Source: Pseudoramibacter faecis (lineage in GTDB: Bacteria; Bacillota; Clostridia; Eubacteriales; Eubacteriaceae). From it: a DNA stretch of 64,000 nt. Positions 26,793 to 35,969 of the stretch are shown here, in pieces. The stretch is from assembly GCF_036289405.1 (NCBI RefSeq), contig NZ_JAYFFI010000009.1:15143-79142 (forward strand), given 5' to 3'. The notes under the pieces were generated by a model. It had not been told where the DNA came from. It worked only from the letters and a program-made list of their open reading frames with translations, and did no database searches. A program made the translations under genes and the position numbers. Within the stretch, counting starts at the first letter, position 1, and each line of letters begins with the position of its first letter.

Positions 26793-27701
26793 CTAAACAT
26801 CGAGGAATTTACTGATGGCAACGCGACTTCCAAATGTCCCGATTACAATACCATAAATCAAAAAGAACACAACGATCTGACTAACGACTAACGCTGGAGA
26901 GGCCAAATTCGCGGAGATCGGCATCAGTGCGTTCCCACTCAGATAGCCAAGCACATAAAAATAACCAGTCCGAATGGCCAATGTCGCCGCTAACGCGGCG
27001 ATAATGCCGAGAATCGCTCCTTCCAATAAGAAAGGTGCCCGTATATATCCGTCTGTCGCTCCGACATATTTCATAATACCGATTTCCTTTCGGCGAGCAA
27101 AGACCGTCAACTTAATCGTGTTGTAAATCAGGAAATAAGAAATAACGGAAAGCACAATGACAACCACCAAGCAAAGCATATTGACAAAATGACTGAAGTT
27201 TGTTAGCGCCTTGATATAATCTCGGCCGTATTTGATATATTCAATCCCGACGGATCCATTATTATACTTCGAAATATCATTTTTAATTTTTTGAAGATTA
27301 TCTGCATTTTTAGCACGAATGATGATAGAATCCGGCATCGGGTTGTTTTTGCGGTTAAAACCGCTCATTAAATCAGACGAGTTTTGAAGTGATGCCGAAA
27401 ATTTCTTTAAAGCCTGGCTTTTCGACTCATAAGTTACTTTTTGCACCAAATCATTTCGTTTCATCCGGTTCATCAAAGCATCTTTTTGCTGCTCAGTATG
27501 ATTCTGTGTCAAAAAAACCTGAATTTGTAATTCATCCTCAACATTGGAAGTGACCTGATGAATATTCATGGTTAACACCAAAAAGATGCCGAGGATAATC
27601 AAAGCGGCCGTTATTGCCAATATGGACGCAAGACTCATCAACGAATTGCGCCGCAGACTCTGCGCTGCATCTCTGATCGTTGAACGTCTCAAATTAAACA
27701 T
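26793..27701 (-). CDS. ftsX: Cell-division ABC transporter permease-like protein FtsX
   Basis: A 302-residue membrane protein with TM1 at about 20-45, a large extracellular loop (about 50-165) and three more helices, the FtsX topology. It does not transport; with FtsE it regulates peptidoglycan hydrolases at the membrane. The ATG at 27701 overlaps the ftsE stop by 8 bp, with AAAGGTGG upstream. The next gene encodes a coiled-coil M23 enzyme. Confidence 0.92.
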   Translation of the reverse strand: MFNLRRSTIRDAAQSLRRNSLMSLASILAITAALIILGIFLVLTMNIHQVTSNVEDELQIQVFLTQNHTEQQKDALMNRMKRNDLVQKVTYESKSQALKKFSASLQNSSDLMSGFNRKNNPMPDSIIIRAKNADNLQKIKNDISKYNNGSVGIEYIKYGRDYIKALTNFSHFVNMLCLVVVIVLSVISYFLIYNTIKLTVFARRKEIGIMKYVGATDGYIRAPFLLEGAILGIIAALAATLAIRTGYFYVLGYLSGNALMPISANLASPALVVSQIVVFFLIYGIVIGTFGSRVAISKFLDV

Positions 27702-28380
27702 TCTGGATACCACCTTTAACGCTATCGCCCGTTAGGAATCCGCCCTCAAGGGTTAAAACCCGTTTATTAAGCGTTTTGACAATGTTCATATCGTGGGTAA
27801 CCACAACGACCGTTGTCCCATGCCGATTAATTTCCAGCAAAATGCGCATAATATCTTTCGATGTTTCCGGATCGAGATTCCCTGTCGGTTCATCACAAAT
27901 CAAAATACTTGGATTATTGATGATCGCTCTGGCGATAACCACCCGCTGCTGCTCACCGCCCGATAACTCGTGAGGATAATGATACATGCGATCTGACAGC
28001 CCCACCATACTCAGCGCCAATGGAACCTTTTTACGTATTTTCTTTTCCGGCCGGCCAATGATTTCCATAGCATAGGCCACATTTTCATACACATTCTTGT
28101 TTTCTAAAAGCCGAAAATCCTGAAAAACAACCCCTAATTTTCTTCGCAAATACGGAATTTCCTTTTTTGTTAACTGCGAAATATCATGGCCTTTGATTTT
28201 AACAACACCACTGGTCGCATCAATTTCTCTTAACAGCAATTTGATGAAAGTCGATTTTCCAGCACCACTTCGTCCTACTAAAAAGACAAATTCGCCATTA
28301 TCAATAAATAAATTAACATCCTTTAAAGCGTCTTTTTCATTCTTTTCATATGTTTTGGTCACATCAACAAATTCTATCAT
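27694..28380 (-). CDS. ftsE: Cell-division ATP-binding protein FtsE
   Basis: A 228-residue cytoplasmic ABC ATPase with Walker A GRSGAGKST (near 36), signature LSGGEQQRVVIARA, Walker B ILICDEPTGNLDPE and the switch His in VTHD. It drives conformational change in FtsX. First gene of the ftsE-ftsX-M23 operon, expressed from the promoter at 28475-28503. Confidence 0.95.
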   Translation of the reverse strand: MIEFVDVTKTYEKNEKDALKDVNLFIDNGEFVFLVGRSGAGKSTFIKLLLREIDATSGVVKIKGHDISQLTKKEIPYLRRKLGVVFQDFRLLENKNVYENVAYAMEIIGRPEKKIRKKVPLALSMVGLSDRMYHYPHELSGGEQQRVVIARAIINNPSILICDEPTGNLDPETSKDIMRILLEINRHGTTVVVVTHDMNIVKTLNKRVLTLEGGFLTGDSVKGGIQNV

Positions 28381-28474
28381 TACTATCTATACCACGCTTT
28401 CTTAATCTATTTTTCGTACATCTTGAACATACCGTTAACGCAAACGCAAAATTCCATCTGAATTAAACGCATTT

Positions 28475-28503
28475 ATTATACCGCATGAGCTGTAAATATA
28501 CAA
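28475..28503 (-). promoter_or_regulatory. Promoter of the ftsE-ftsX-M23 operon
   Basis: Minus strand TTGTAT (28498-28503), 17 bp spacer, consensus TATAAT (28475-28480), about 95 nt upstream of ftsE. Confidence 0.6.
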
Positions 28504-28534
28504 ATCCAATCAAGATTTATTCAAGATTTTAGAT

Positions 28535-28573
28535 CAAAAAAATTACGTGCCGAAGAGTTTTGCCTTGCGACAC
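28535..28573 (-). terminator. Probable metK terminator
   Basis: CGTGCCG (from 28544) pairs with CGACACG with one mismatch over a loop of about 15 nt, and the minus strand continues with T7. It lies about 30 nt past the metK stop. Weaker than the other terminators in this window. Confidence 0.45.
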
Positions 28574-28601
28574 GCAATTTTAAATATTAAAAATACCTGC
28601 T

Positions 28602-29762
28602 TCATTTCTTAAAGCAATCCACTAAATCAAGCCTTTCCCAAGGCAGATCTAAATCGTTTCTGCCGAAGTGACCATAAGCGGCTGTCTGTTTATAAATGGG
28701 TCTTCTCAAATCCAGGTTTTTGATGATTGCATCTGGCCTAAGATCGACATTTTCTTCAATCAAAGCAACAATTTGATCATCCGAAATGGTGCCTGTCCCA
28801 AAGGTATCAACATAAATTGAAACAGGCTTCGCCACGCCGATCGCATATGCCAGCTGGACTTCTGCACGCTTTGCCAAACCGGCGGCAACAATATTCTTAG
28901 CAACCCATCGCGCTGCATATGCTGCCGAACGGTCGACTTTTGTCGGATCCTTCCCGGAAAATGCACCGCCGCCGTGCCGACCGACGCCACCGTAAGTATC
29001 AACAATGATTTTTCTCCCGGTCAAACCGGCATCCCCCTGCGGCCCCCCGACCACAAAACGACCGGTCGGATTAACAAAGATCTTAGTATTCTCATCCATC
29101 ATATCGGCATCGACGACCGCTTTAATCACGTGCTCAATGATGTCTCGGCGAATGGTTTCGGCATCGGCTTTGGCGCTGTGCTGAGTGGAAATAACCACGG
29201 TATCCACACGAGCTGGTTTATCATCCTGATATTCAACGGTCACTTGGGATTTCCCATCAGGACGCAAATATGCCAGTGTACCGTTTTTCCGGACTTCTGT
29301 TAATTTTTTCGTCAGTTTGTGTGCCAAAGAAATCGGCATCGGCATATATTCTTCTGTTTCGTCACAAGCATAGCCGAACATCATTCCCTGATCCCCGGCG
29401 CCGGTATTAAGATCACCGCCTTCTTTGGATTCCAAAGATCGATCAACCCCCATAGCGATATCCGGTGATTGTTCATCAATTGACGTTAACACCGCACAGG
29501 TATCACAGTCAAATCCGTATTTAGCGCGATCATAGCCAATTTCCCGAATCGTTTCGCGGACCACCTTAGGAATATCCACATAACAACCCGTCGTAATTTC
29601 ACCTGTGACCAAAACCAATCCTGTTGCAACAGACGTTTCACAGGCCACACGCCCCATCGGATCCTCTGACAAAATGGCATCCAGCACTGCATCCGAAACT
29701 TGGTCACAGATTTTATCCGGATGACCTTCGGTGACCGATTCTGAAGTAAATAATCTCTTCAT
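28602..29762 (-). CDS. metK: S-adenosylmethionine synthetase
   Basis: A 386-residue enzyme making SAM from methionine and ATP. Motifs include TSESVTEGHPDKICDQ at the N-terminus, the hexapeptide-containing GAGDQGMMFGYACDET, and GGGAFSGKDPTKVDRSAAY. Length is normal. The ATG at 29762 has GGAG upstream; an in-frame start at 29777 is less well placed. Controlled by the SAM-I riboswitch in its leader, a direct product-feedback circuit. Confidence 0.97.
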   Translation of the reverse strand: MKRLFTSESVTEGHPDKICDQVSDAVLDAILSEDPMGRVACETSVATGLVLVTGEITTGCYVDIPKVVRETIREIGYDRAKYGFDCDTCAVLTSIDEQSPDIAMGVDRSLESKEGGDLNTGAGDQGMMFGYACDETEEYMPMPISLAHKLTKKLTEVRKNGTLAYLRPDGKSQVTVEYQDDKPARVDTVVISTQHSAKADAETIRRDIIEHVIKAVVDADMMDENTKIFVNPTGRFVVGGPQGDAGLTGRKIIVDTYGGVGRHGGGAFSGKDPTKVDRSAAYAARWVAKNIVAAGLAKRAEVQLAYAIGVAKPVSIYVDTFGTGTISDDQIVALIEENVDLRPDAIIKNLDLRRPIYKQTAAYGHFGRNDLDLPWERLDLVDCFKK

Positions 29763-29806
29763 GCTTTCTCCTTTCAACGATTAAAATCATAATTAAATGT
29801 CGCCTA

Positions 29807-29934
29807 TAAAAAAATCCCACGGCAAAGCTTGGGATTTTATGAATCCCATCACTCAGATTTCTGAAGGTATTGGCACCATGCAAAAGCTGGTTGCCGGGTT
29901 TCATCGGGCCTTTCCCTCCACCACTCTGGATAGG
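29807..29934 (-). promoter_or_regulatory. SAM-I (S-box) riboswitch with terminator, upstream of metK
   Basis: The leader shows the S-box conserved core on the minus strand: CCAGAG, GGTGGAGGGA, GGCCC, GATGAAACC, GGCAACC and GGTGCCAATACC. The closing P1 helix is CCTATC with GATGGG (29929-29934 and about 29844-29849). The expression platform is a terminator hairpin, ATCCCA with TGGGAT (29814-29835), followed by T7. SAM binding is expected to favour the terminator and switch metK off. Identification rests on conserved S-box motifs in the right order and spacing. Confidence 0.95.
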
Positions 29935-29956
29935 TCAATATTCAATTATGGTGAAC

Positions 29957-29985
29957 ATAGTAACGTTCTGAAAACTGTTTGTCAA
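29957..29985 (-). promoter_or_regulatory. metK promoter
   Basis: Minus strand consensus TTGACA (29980-29985), 17 bp spacer, TACTAT (29957-29962). Transcription would start about 15 nt before the riboswitch aptamer. Confidence 0.75.
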
Positions 29986-30010
29986 GTAGCATCACAATTT
30001 TTCATGCGCT

Positions 30011-31234
30011 TCAAGCCATGGCGGCCTCAATCGCGTCCGCCTCTTTGATGATTTGTTGTGACAAAACAACTGGCCCGTCGTCCGCGATCAGAATGTCATC
30101 TTCAATTCGAATCCCCACGGCTCGATCAGCCATATAAAGACCGGGCTCACAGGTTATCACCATGCCCGGTTCTAATTTCAATGCGCGGCTTTCACATAAA
30201 TCGTGTGTGTCCAACCCCAACGAATGACCGATGCCATGATAATAATAATCATCAATCGTCGCATTCTTAGCAAATAATCCCGTTTCGCTACCATATTGCC
30301 AAAGCAATTCCCGAGACACCTGCTGCACGTCCTTCATTTCTGCCCCGGCCTGATAATAGGTGATGATTTCTTTTTGTGCTTGGAGAACCGCATTATATAA
30401 TTTTTTTTGATCTTTCATATAGCGGCCGCCCACCGGAAACGTACGACTGATATCGGCGCAGTAGCCGCGATAGCGAGCGCCAAGATCAAATAAAACCATG
30501 GTGTGATCTTTTAGAATATTTCGATTGGTCATATAATGCAAGATCGGACCATTTTCTCCCGATGCGGCGATGGTTTCAAACGAAACCTCCTCAGATCCGT
30601 GATCATAAACCATATATTCGAAAAGACCTTCCATCTGATATTCATATTGACCAGGCTGCATCTGTTTCAAAATCGCATGAATCCCTTTGTCGGTAATATC
30701 AATCGCGCGACGCAGCATCGCCACTTCATAATCGTCTTTAATCAGACGGAGTTCTGACAACATCGGCATCAAACCCTTGAAGGAGTAACCTTCAATATCC
30801 AAGACTTGATGCGCCGGCAGGGTGTCGTCCATATAAAGTGTCTTTTCTTTGACTTCAGCCAGAAACCATTTATCAAAGTTTTCAAGATAATCAACTGCGT
30901 CAATATCTGAAATTTGTTTAGCCTCTGCCGCAGTAAGATAACGGCCAAACCATTTTTCTTTGTCTGGATCCGGCTTTCTGATAAAAAGATGACTGTGAAT
31001 CGTTCCACCGTCTTTTGCCATTACGAAAATTCCCTCTGGCTCGGTTAATCCCGTAAAATAAAAATAATTATTGTTTACGCAAAAAGGATAATTTTCATCT
31101 AATGATTTGGTCACTTCCCTGCCGGCATAGATAATGGCTGCGGCTTCCCCCGGCAGCATTCCTGCCAATTTTTTCCGACGTTGTCTATAATAATCTTCCG
31201 CTCTCAAGCATGTCTTTTCTTCCTCGATCGTCAT
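30011..31234 (-). CDS. pepP: Xaa-Pro aminopeptidase (M24B, PepP type)
   Basis: A 407-residue metallopeptidase that removes an N-terminal residue preceding proline. It has an N-terminal AMP_N-like domain (about 1-165) and a pita-bread catalytic domain. The dinuclear metal ligands are visible: Asp in FDLGARYRGYCADISRTFP (two), His in GIGHSLGLDTHD, Glu in TCEPGLYM and Glu in GIRIEDDILI. All are intact. Stands alone upstream of the metK promoter. Confidence 0.92.
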   Translation of the reverse strand: MTIEEEKTCLRAEDYYRQRRKKLAGMLPGEAAAIIYAGREVTKSLDENYPFCVNNNYFYFTGLTEPEGIFVMAKDGGTIHSHLFIRKPDPDKEKWFGRYLTAAEAKQISDIDAVDYLENFDKWFLAEVKEKTLYMDDTLPAHQVLDIEGYSFKGLMPMLSELRLIKDDYEVAMLRRAIDITDKGIHAILKQMQPGQYEYQMEGLFEYMVYDHGSEEVSFETIAASGENGPILHYMTNRNILKDHTMVLFDLGARYRGYCADISRTFPVGGRYMKDQKKLYNAVLQAQKEIITYYQAGAEMKDVQQVSRELLWQYGSETGLFAKNATIDDYYYHGIGHSLGLDTHDLCESRALKLEPGMVITCEPGLYMADRAVGIRIEDDILIADDGPVVLSQQIIKEADAIEAAMA

Positions 31235-31287
31235 AATATTTTCACACTTTCTTATATCGAGTCAATTAGTAACTTTAATTTTAATTG

Positions 31288-32100
31288 CTATAACACATAT
31301 TTTTCAATCAGTTTTGCAGCACCATCCTCGTCGTTACTCCATGGACCAACCGCGTCCGCCTCAGATTTTAAAATGGACGCGGCATTGCCTACCGCCATCC
31401 CAAGCCCCACGCCGCGAATCATGGGCAAATCATTTTCACTGTCACCGATCGCGGCCACTTCATCCATCGACAAGCCATAATGCCGGCATAAAAAATTCAG
31501 GGCTTGAAATTTATTCATTTCATTCGATGCGATTTCCATAATGGTGCGGCCACCGTGATAAACACTCATCCCTGAAACATGAATTTGCCGGACCTTCGCC
31601 ATCTCCATCCTATTTTTACAATAAAAAATAAAACGCAACGGATTTTCAATCTCGGATAAATCGTCAACCGGATAAACATAGCGGCGTCGGACTGTTGTTT
31701 GTGCAGCATAAAGATGCTTCATTTCCGGATATTGGCGTTCATAATAAACATTCAATCCGTCCGCAATATAAGCTTTAAGCCGATACCTGCGAATTTGCGC
31801 CAACACCGCTTTTACCTGAGCCTTCGTCATCTTGCCCAAACGCCACAATAATTTTTCTTCGGTAAAAATGGTTCCGCCGCCATCACCGATCTGCGGCGAA
31901 TGTTCTATCCCGAGATGCAGATTTTTTACAAAAATCAATTGCGATTCTAAAAAACGACCGCTGGCGGTCACCACGCGAATGTCGCGATTCATACACTCTT
32001 GAAGCACTTCCCGAGTTCTTTCCGTAAAACGTTTATCCGTTGTCAAGAGTGTATCGTCCAGATCCAACGCCATTAACCGAATCTTTTTCTGGGCCTTCAT
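31288..32100 (-). CDS. Cof-type HAD phosphatase
   Basis: A 270-residue HAD-superfamily hydrolase of the Cof (C2B-cap) subfamily. Motif I is MALDLDDTLLTTDK with the nucleophilic Asp, motif II VTASGR, and motif IV GDSENDLPMI. A cap domain lies between II and III. Such enzymes dephosphorylate sugar phosphates, FMN or PLP. The substrate here is unknown. It sits 6 nt upstream of nothing obvious but 6 nt after the membrane exporter stop, so the two are likely cotranscribed. Confidence 0.87.
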   Translation of the reverse strand: MKAQKKIRLMALDLDDTLLTTDKRFTERTREVLQECMNRDIRVVTASGRFLESQLIFVKNLHLGIEHSPQIGDGGGTIFTEEKLLWRLGKMTKAQVKAVLAQIRRYRLKAYIADGLNVYYERQYPEMKHLYAAQTTVRRRYVYPVDDLSEIENPLRFIFYCKNRMEMAKVRQIHVSGMSVYHGGRTIMEIASNEMNKFQALNFLCRHYGLSMDEVAAIGDSENDLPMIRGVGLGMAVGNAASILKSEADAVGPWSNDEDGAAKLIEKYVL

Positions 32101-32106
32101 AATCTT

Positions 32107-32604
32107 CTATGGCGCACTAACAGCCATCAGACCAAAAGCACACAGCAATGTCACAATCACGCCGGCGATTGCCGATCCTAAAACAACAGAAAGCACCCCT
32201 CGCTTAAAATCCATTTCAATAAGTGAGGCCGCAAGGCAGCCCGTCCAAACACCGGTTCCCGGCAATGGAATGGCCACAAATATCATAAGTCCCCAAAATT
32301 TGTATTTGGTAATCTGCTGAGATTTATTAATTCCCCGCGTATGAATCCATTCTGCCATACGTCTTAACACACCCTTCTTTGTGCGCATCCAGGTGAGAAT
32401 GGCCGGAATAAATTTTAAAATAAAAGGGGCCGGCAAAATGGAACCAAGCCATGCCAAAAGAAAAACATTAAGATAAGGCATGTGCAGCATTAGCGTGCCC
32501 CAGGGAATCGCCCCCCGCAATTCTACGATAGGCACAAAGGCAATAACAAAAACCTCCAGCCAATTAGGCAAAAAAGAAAAAAATTGGATGATTGTGTGTG
32601 CCAC
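32107..32604 (-). CDS. Small multidrug-export-like membrane protein (COG2426)
   Basis: A 165-residue protein with about four to five hydrophobic segments and the conserved PIVELRGAIPWG near the N-terminus and PLPGTGVWTGCLAA near the middle, both hallmarks of the COG2426 family, annotated as small multidrug export proteins but poorly tested. The GTG at 32604 has AAGGAG at 7 nt. Longer ATG readings begin with unlikely hydrophilic sequence. Transcription from the promoter at 32666-32693. Confidence 0.8.
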   Translation of the reverse strand: MAHTIIQFFSFLPNWLEVFVIAFVPIVELRGAIPWGTLMLHMPYLNVFLLAWLGSILPAPFILKFIPAILTWMRTKKGVLRRMAEWIHTRGINKSQQITKYKFWGLMIFVAIPLPGTGVWTGCLAASLIEMDFKRGVLSVVLGSAIAGVIVTLLCAFGLMAVSAP

Positions 32605-32665
32605 TAAAAATCTCCTTTCGTAATGAATTGTCATTTTTTTTGTGATAAAATAAATTTGTTTATTC

Positions 32666-32693
32666 ATTGTACCGCAATTCATAAAAATTTCAA
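32666..32693 (-). promoter_or_regulatory. Promoter of the COG2426 membrane protein/HAD genes
   Basis: Minus strand TTGAAA (32688-32693), 16 bp spacer, TACAAT (32666-32671), about 60 nt upstream of the GTG start. Confidence 0.5.
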
Positions 32694-32719
32694 TAAATAC
32701 TGCTTAGAAAGGCTTGCGC

Positions 32720-33442
32720 ATGAAATCAATGATGCAGAAAATTCTCAGTCCAATGCGAAGGGCCATCCAACAATTCGATATGATCTCGCCAGGCGATCGC
32801 ATAGCCATTGGCATCTCCGGCGGCAAGGACAGTATGGCGCTGTTGGCTGCAATGGCTCGTTATCAAAAATTTTCACCTATTCCCTTTGAACTAGAAGCCA
32901 TCACGCTGGATGCAGGACTGGAAGGGATGGATTTCTCTCCGATAGCTGATTATTGTCGACACATCAACGTGCCCTACACCATTAAAAAATCTGCCATCAC
33001 CAAGGTTGTCTTTGATATCCGGCAAGAGAAAAATCCTTGTGCACTCTGTGCGCGCATGCGGCGCGGTGCCCTGCATAATCTTTCCAAGGAACTGGGCTGC
33101 AATAAAATTGCTCTCGGGCACCACTCGGATGACGTGGTCGAAACTTTTTTTCTCAGTCTGCTTTATGAGAGCCGCATCAACACCTTTATGCCGGTGGCTT
33201 ATCTTGACCGCAAGCAGATTACGCTGATCCGTCCGCTGGTTTTCGTCAAGGAAAAGGATATTATCTTTGATAAAACCTGCCAGCGCCTGCCGCTGATAAA
33301 AAGCACCTGTCCTGCCGACGGTCACACCAAACGCCAAACTGTTAAGAATATGCTCGAACAGCTCAAAAAAGAAATTCCAGATCTAAATCCGAGGATTATA
33401 AGTGCGATTCAAAATAAAAATCAAATGCGACTATGGTTTTAA
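32720..33442 (+). CDS. ttcA: TtcA-like tRNA 2-thiocytidine biosynthesis protein
   Basis: A 240-residue PP-loop ATPase. The PP-loop motif is ISGGKDSMALL, and two CxxC-type cysteines lie in PCALCARMRRGAL, which in TtcA/TtuA relatives bind an iron-sulfur cluster used to thiolate tRNA. GHHSDDVVETFF is also conserved. The ATG at 32720 has AGAAAGG upstream; a TTG at 32714 is in frame. Shorter than enterobacterial TtcA (about 310), as is usual in Clostridia. The exact tRNA position modified is inferred. Confidence 0.82.
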   Translation: MKSMMQKILSPMRRAIQQFDMISPGDRIAIGISGGKDSMALLAAMARYQKFSPIPFELEAITLDAGLEGMDFSPIADYCRHINVPYTIKKSAITKVVFDIRQEKNPCALCARMRRGALHNLSKELGCNKIALGHHSDDVVETFFLSLLYESRINTFMPVAYLDRKQITLIRPLVFVKEKDIIFDKTCQRLPLIKSTCPADGHTKRQTVKNMLEQLKKEIPDLNPRIISAIQNKNQMRLWF

Positions 33443-33465
33443 AACTCTAATTTCGGAGGGAATCG

Positions 33466-34152
33466 ATGAATGAAAAAATTTTAGTGGTGGATGACGAAAA
33501 GGCCATCGTCGACCTTATCAAAATGGAACTGACCTTTGAAGGTTATCAGGTCATCACAGCTTTTGACGGCGAAGAGGCCCTCGCCAAATCCTTTGAATCC
33601 TATCCTGATCTGATTGTGCTTGATATTATGCTACCGAAAAAAAACGGCTATGATGTTTGTAAAGAGATCCAACAGAAATTGGATATTCCCATCATCTTGC
33701 TCACAGCAAAAACCGATATTGTTGACAAAGTATTAGGCCTAGAACTCGGTGCCGATGATTACTTAACCAAACCTTTTGACAATCGTGAATTATTGGCGCG
33801 AATCAAAGCGCATTTACGCCGAGCAAAAAAAATCACGACCGCCGATATGCAATCCGCCAAAATTATTAACGGTCCGCTTTACATCATCCCGGATGAGCGA
33901 ATTGTTAAACTTGACGACCATGAAATTCACCTGACACCAAAGGAATTTGATCTGCTTCTGCTTTTGGCATCTCATTTGGAACAGGTTTTTCCCCGAGATG
34001 AATTGCTCAAAGAAATTTGGGGATACGATTATTATGGTGACACACGAACAGTTGACATGCATATTCAGCGCATCCGCCGCAAGATTGATATCCATCCAAA
34101 CAAATTAATTCAAACGGTTTTTGGTATCGGCTATAAAATGAGGAAAGTATAA
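33466..34152 (+). CDS. OmpR/PhoB-family response regulator (second system)
   Basis: A 228-residue regulator. Receiver domain: acidic pair in VVDDEKA, phosphoacceptor Asp in LIVLDIMLPKKNG, Thr in LLTAKTD and Lys in LTKPFDN. The C-terminal winged helix is clear (RDELLKEIWGYDYYGDTRTVDMHIQRIRRKI). Resembles WalR/PhoP-type regulators. The stop and the kinase start overlap as TAATG at 34150-34154, so the partners are translationally coupled. An SD GGAGGG precedes the ATG. Confidence 0.93.
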   Translation: MNEKILVVDDEKAIVDLIKMELTFEGYQVITAFDGEEALAKSFESYPDLIVLDIMLPKKNGYDVCKEIQQKLDIPIILLTAKTDIVDKVLGLELGADDYLTKPFDNRELLARIKAHLRRAKKITTADMQSAKIINGPLYIIPDERIVKLDDHEIHLTPKEFDLLLLLASHLEQVFPRDELLKEIWGYDYYGDTRTVDMHIQRIRRKIDIHPNKLIQTVFGIGYKMRKV

Positions 34153-35969
34153 TGCGTCAGTCTTACCGCAACCGCATGGTCCTCTACAACTTTTTTGCTT
34201 ATCTTTCCATCTTCTCCATTATCCTGATTATGTTGATTCAAGGAACCCTTTTTATTGGACTTTCCCGTCGCATTGCCCGCGCTGAACAGATGCATCGAGA
34301 TACCATTCTTTTTATTCGCCAGGAAAAGGGCTACGGCCACCTCGATGCTCAAGACCTTCACGCTGCGTATCAAAAAAATGCATCCGCCTGGGCCAGGTCG
34401 TTATTCCAGCTGGAAAATACCAATACCAACATCTTTCTTTGGAACCGAAACCAAGAACTGTTGGGCACTTCTTCCCAGCACAATCAAGATTTTAATAACA
34501 GCATTCAACCAATATCCGCTAAGTTAAAAACCATTCATCAAAGTTCCTTTTATTATCACAGCCACGGTGATAAGCCTTATCTTTTATACATCTCGCCGTT
34601 AAAGGTGAACGGCCATGTCCTCGGTTATCTGGGAATTTATTTCTCACTTAATGCGCTCAATGCGATGCTCATGCACATTATTCGATTATATTTATTGGCT
34701 GCAAGTTTGAGTCTTTCTATCCTGCTGGCTATCATTTTTCGCCTTTCGAAATATCTTATGGTCCCTATCACCGATCTTACCCAAATCGCTCACAAAATGA
34801 CCAAAGGTGAATATAACGTCCAAATCAGTTATGGCCGAAAAGATGAAATTGGCCAATTAGCACAGGTTTTCAATCAGATGGCAGCCAACACAGCCCACGT
34901 AATCCGACAATTGGATATGGAACGCCAACGTTTAGCGTCCGTATTGGCCGCCTTTGATGACGGCGTTTTAGCCCTCGATCGCGATGGCACCATCATCACG
35001 TCCAACGCTTATATCAAAAAATACTTTAATGTCACCAATCCTAAAACCATTTATGACTTCCAATTTCAATCGTTTTTGCGCGATATTTTTGATCAACTGC
35101 GCAATGGTAAAAATCATATCTCAGAAGAAATTGACTGCGACGACCGATCACTTTTGATCATCGGCAGCCCTATCGGCGGCGTCGGTGTCGAGGAAAACTA
35201 TTTGCTGATCATCCGAAACGCGACCGCAACCAAGCAATTTCACGAAGATCAGCGAAAATTCATCAGTTCTGTTTCTCACGAACTGCGCACGCCGTTAACC
35301 ACCATCATCGGCTACACCGATATGTTAACGCGGCGGCATATTGTCGACGGCCAAATTCTCGAAAATTCTTTGAATACCATCAATCATGAAGGCAATCGAT
35401 TGTTGCGTCTTGTGGATGATTTGCTCAATGCCAACCGGCTCGATCTTAGAGAATTTGACGTGCGTCGGACCAATCTTGACCTCCACAATTTACTCTCGGA
35501 CGTCATTGATCAGATGCACATTAAAGCCGGGCCCCGCGGGATTGCCATCACCTATAAATCAGATGATCACTTGCCGGAGATCCTTGGCGATTATGACCGT
35601 TTGGCCCAATTATTTATCAATATCCTGCACAATGCCATTAAGTATTCCAATGACGGCGATATTATTGACGTGGTTTCTACCGTTGATTCCAATTATTTGG
35701 TAACTTCCATTCGCGACTACGGTATCGGCATGTCCGATAATGAACTTCAAAAAATTTTTGATGCTTTTTACCGCGTCGACGAAGATCGTTCCCGCAGCAG
35801 CGGCGAGGGTGGCGCCGGTCTCGGCCTTTATTTGGTAAAGCAGATCGCCGAAAAACATCATGGGCGTATTCAAATTGAGAGCAAATTGGGAGAAGGCACC
35901 AACGTGATGGTCTTGCTGCCTTACATCGGCGCTTATGAACAGGAGGAGAATCCTCATGCACCACAATAA
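34152..35969 (+). CDS. Sensor histidine kinase with HAMP and PAS-like domains
   Basis: A 605-residue kinase. TM1 is at about 12-36, the extracytoplasmic domain at about 37-178, TM2 at about 179-200, HAMP at about 200-255 (GRKDEIGQLAQVFNQMA), a PAS-like domain at about 265-365, HisKA with SVSHELRTPLTTIIGYTDML, and HATPase with INILHNAIKYS, DYGIGMS and GAGLGLYLVKQIAEKH. This domain order matches WalK/PhoR-type kinases. The stop overlaps the next gene's start. Signal unknown. Confidence 0.93.
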   Translation: MRQSYRNRMVLYNFFAYLSIFSIILIMLIQGTLFIGLSRRIARAEQMHRDTILFIRQEKGYGHLDAQDLHAAYQKNASAWARSLFQLENTNTNIFLWNRNQELLGTSSQHNQDFNNSIQPISAKLKTIHQSSFYYHSHGDKPYLLYISPLKVNGHVLGYLGIYFSLNALNAMLMHIIRLYLLAASLSLSILLAIIFRLSKYLMVPITDLTQIAHKMTKGEYNVQISYGRKDEIGQLAQVFNQMAANTAHVIRQLDMERQRLASVLAAFDDGVLALDRDGTIITSNAYIKKYFNVTNPKTIYDFQFQSFLRDIFDQLRNGKNHISEEIDCDDRSLLIIGSPIGGVGVEENYLLIIRNATATKQFHEDQRKFISSVSHELRTPLTTIIGYTDMLTRRHIVDGQILENSLNTINHEGNRLLRLVDDLLNANRLDLREFDVRRTNLDLHNLLSDVIDQMHIKAGPRGIAITYKSDDHLPEILGDYDRLAQLFINILHNAIKYSNDGDIIDVVSTVDSNYLVTSIRDYGIGMSDNELQKIFDAFYRVDEDRSRSSGEGGAGLGLYLVKQIAEKHHGRIQIESKLGEGTNVMVLLPYIGAYEQEENPHAPQ

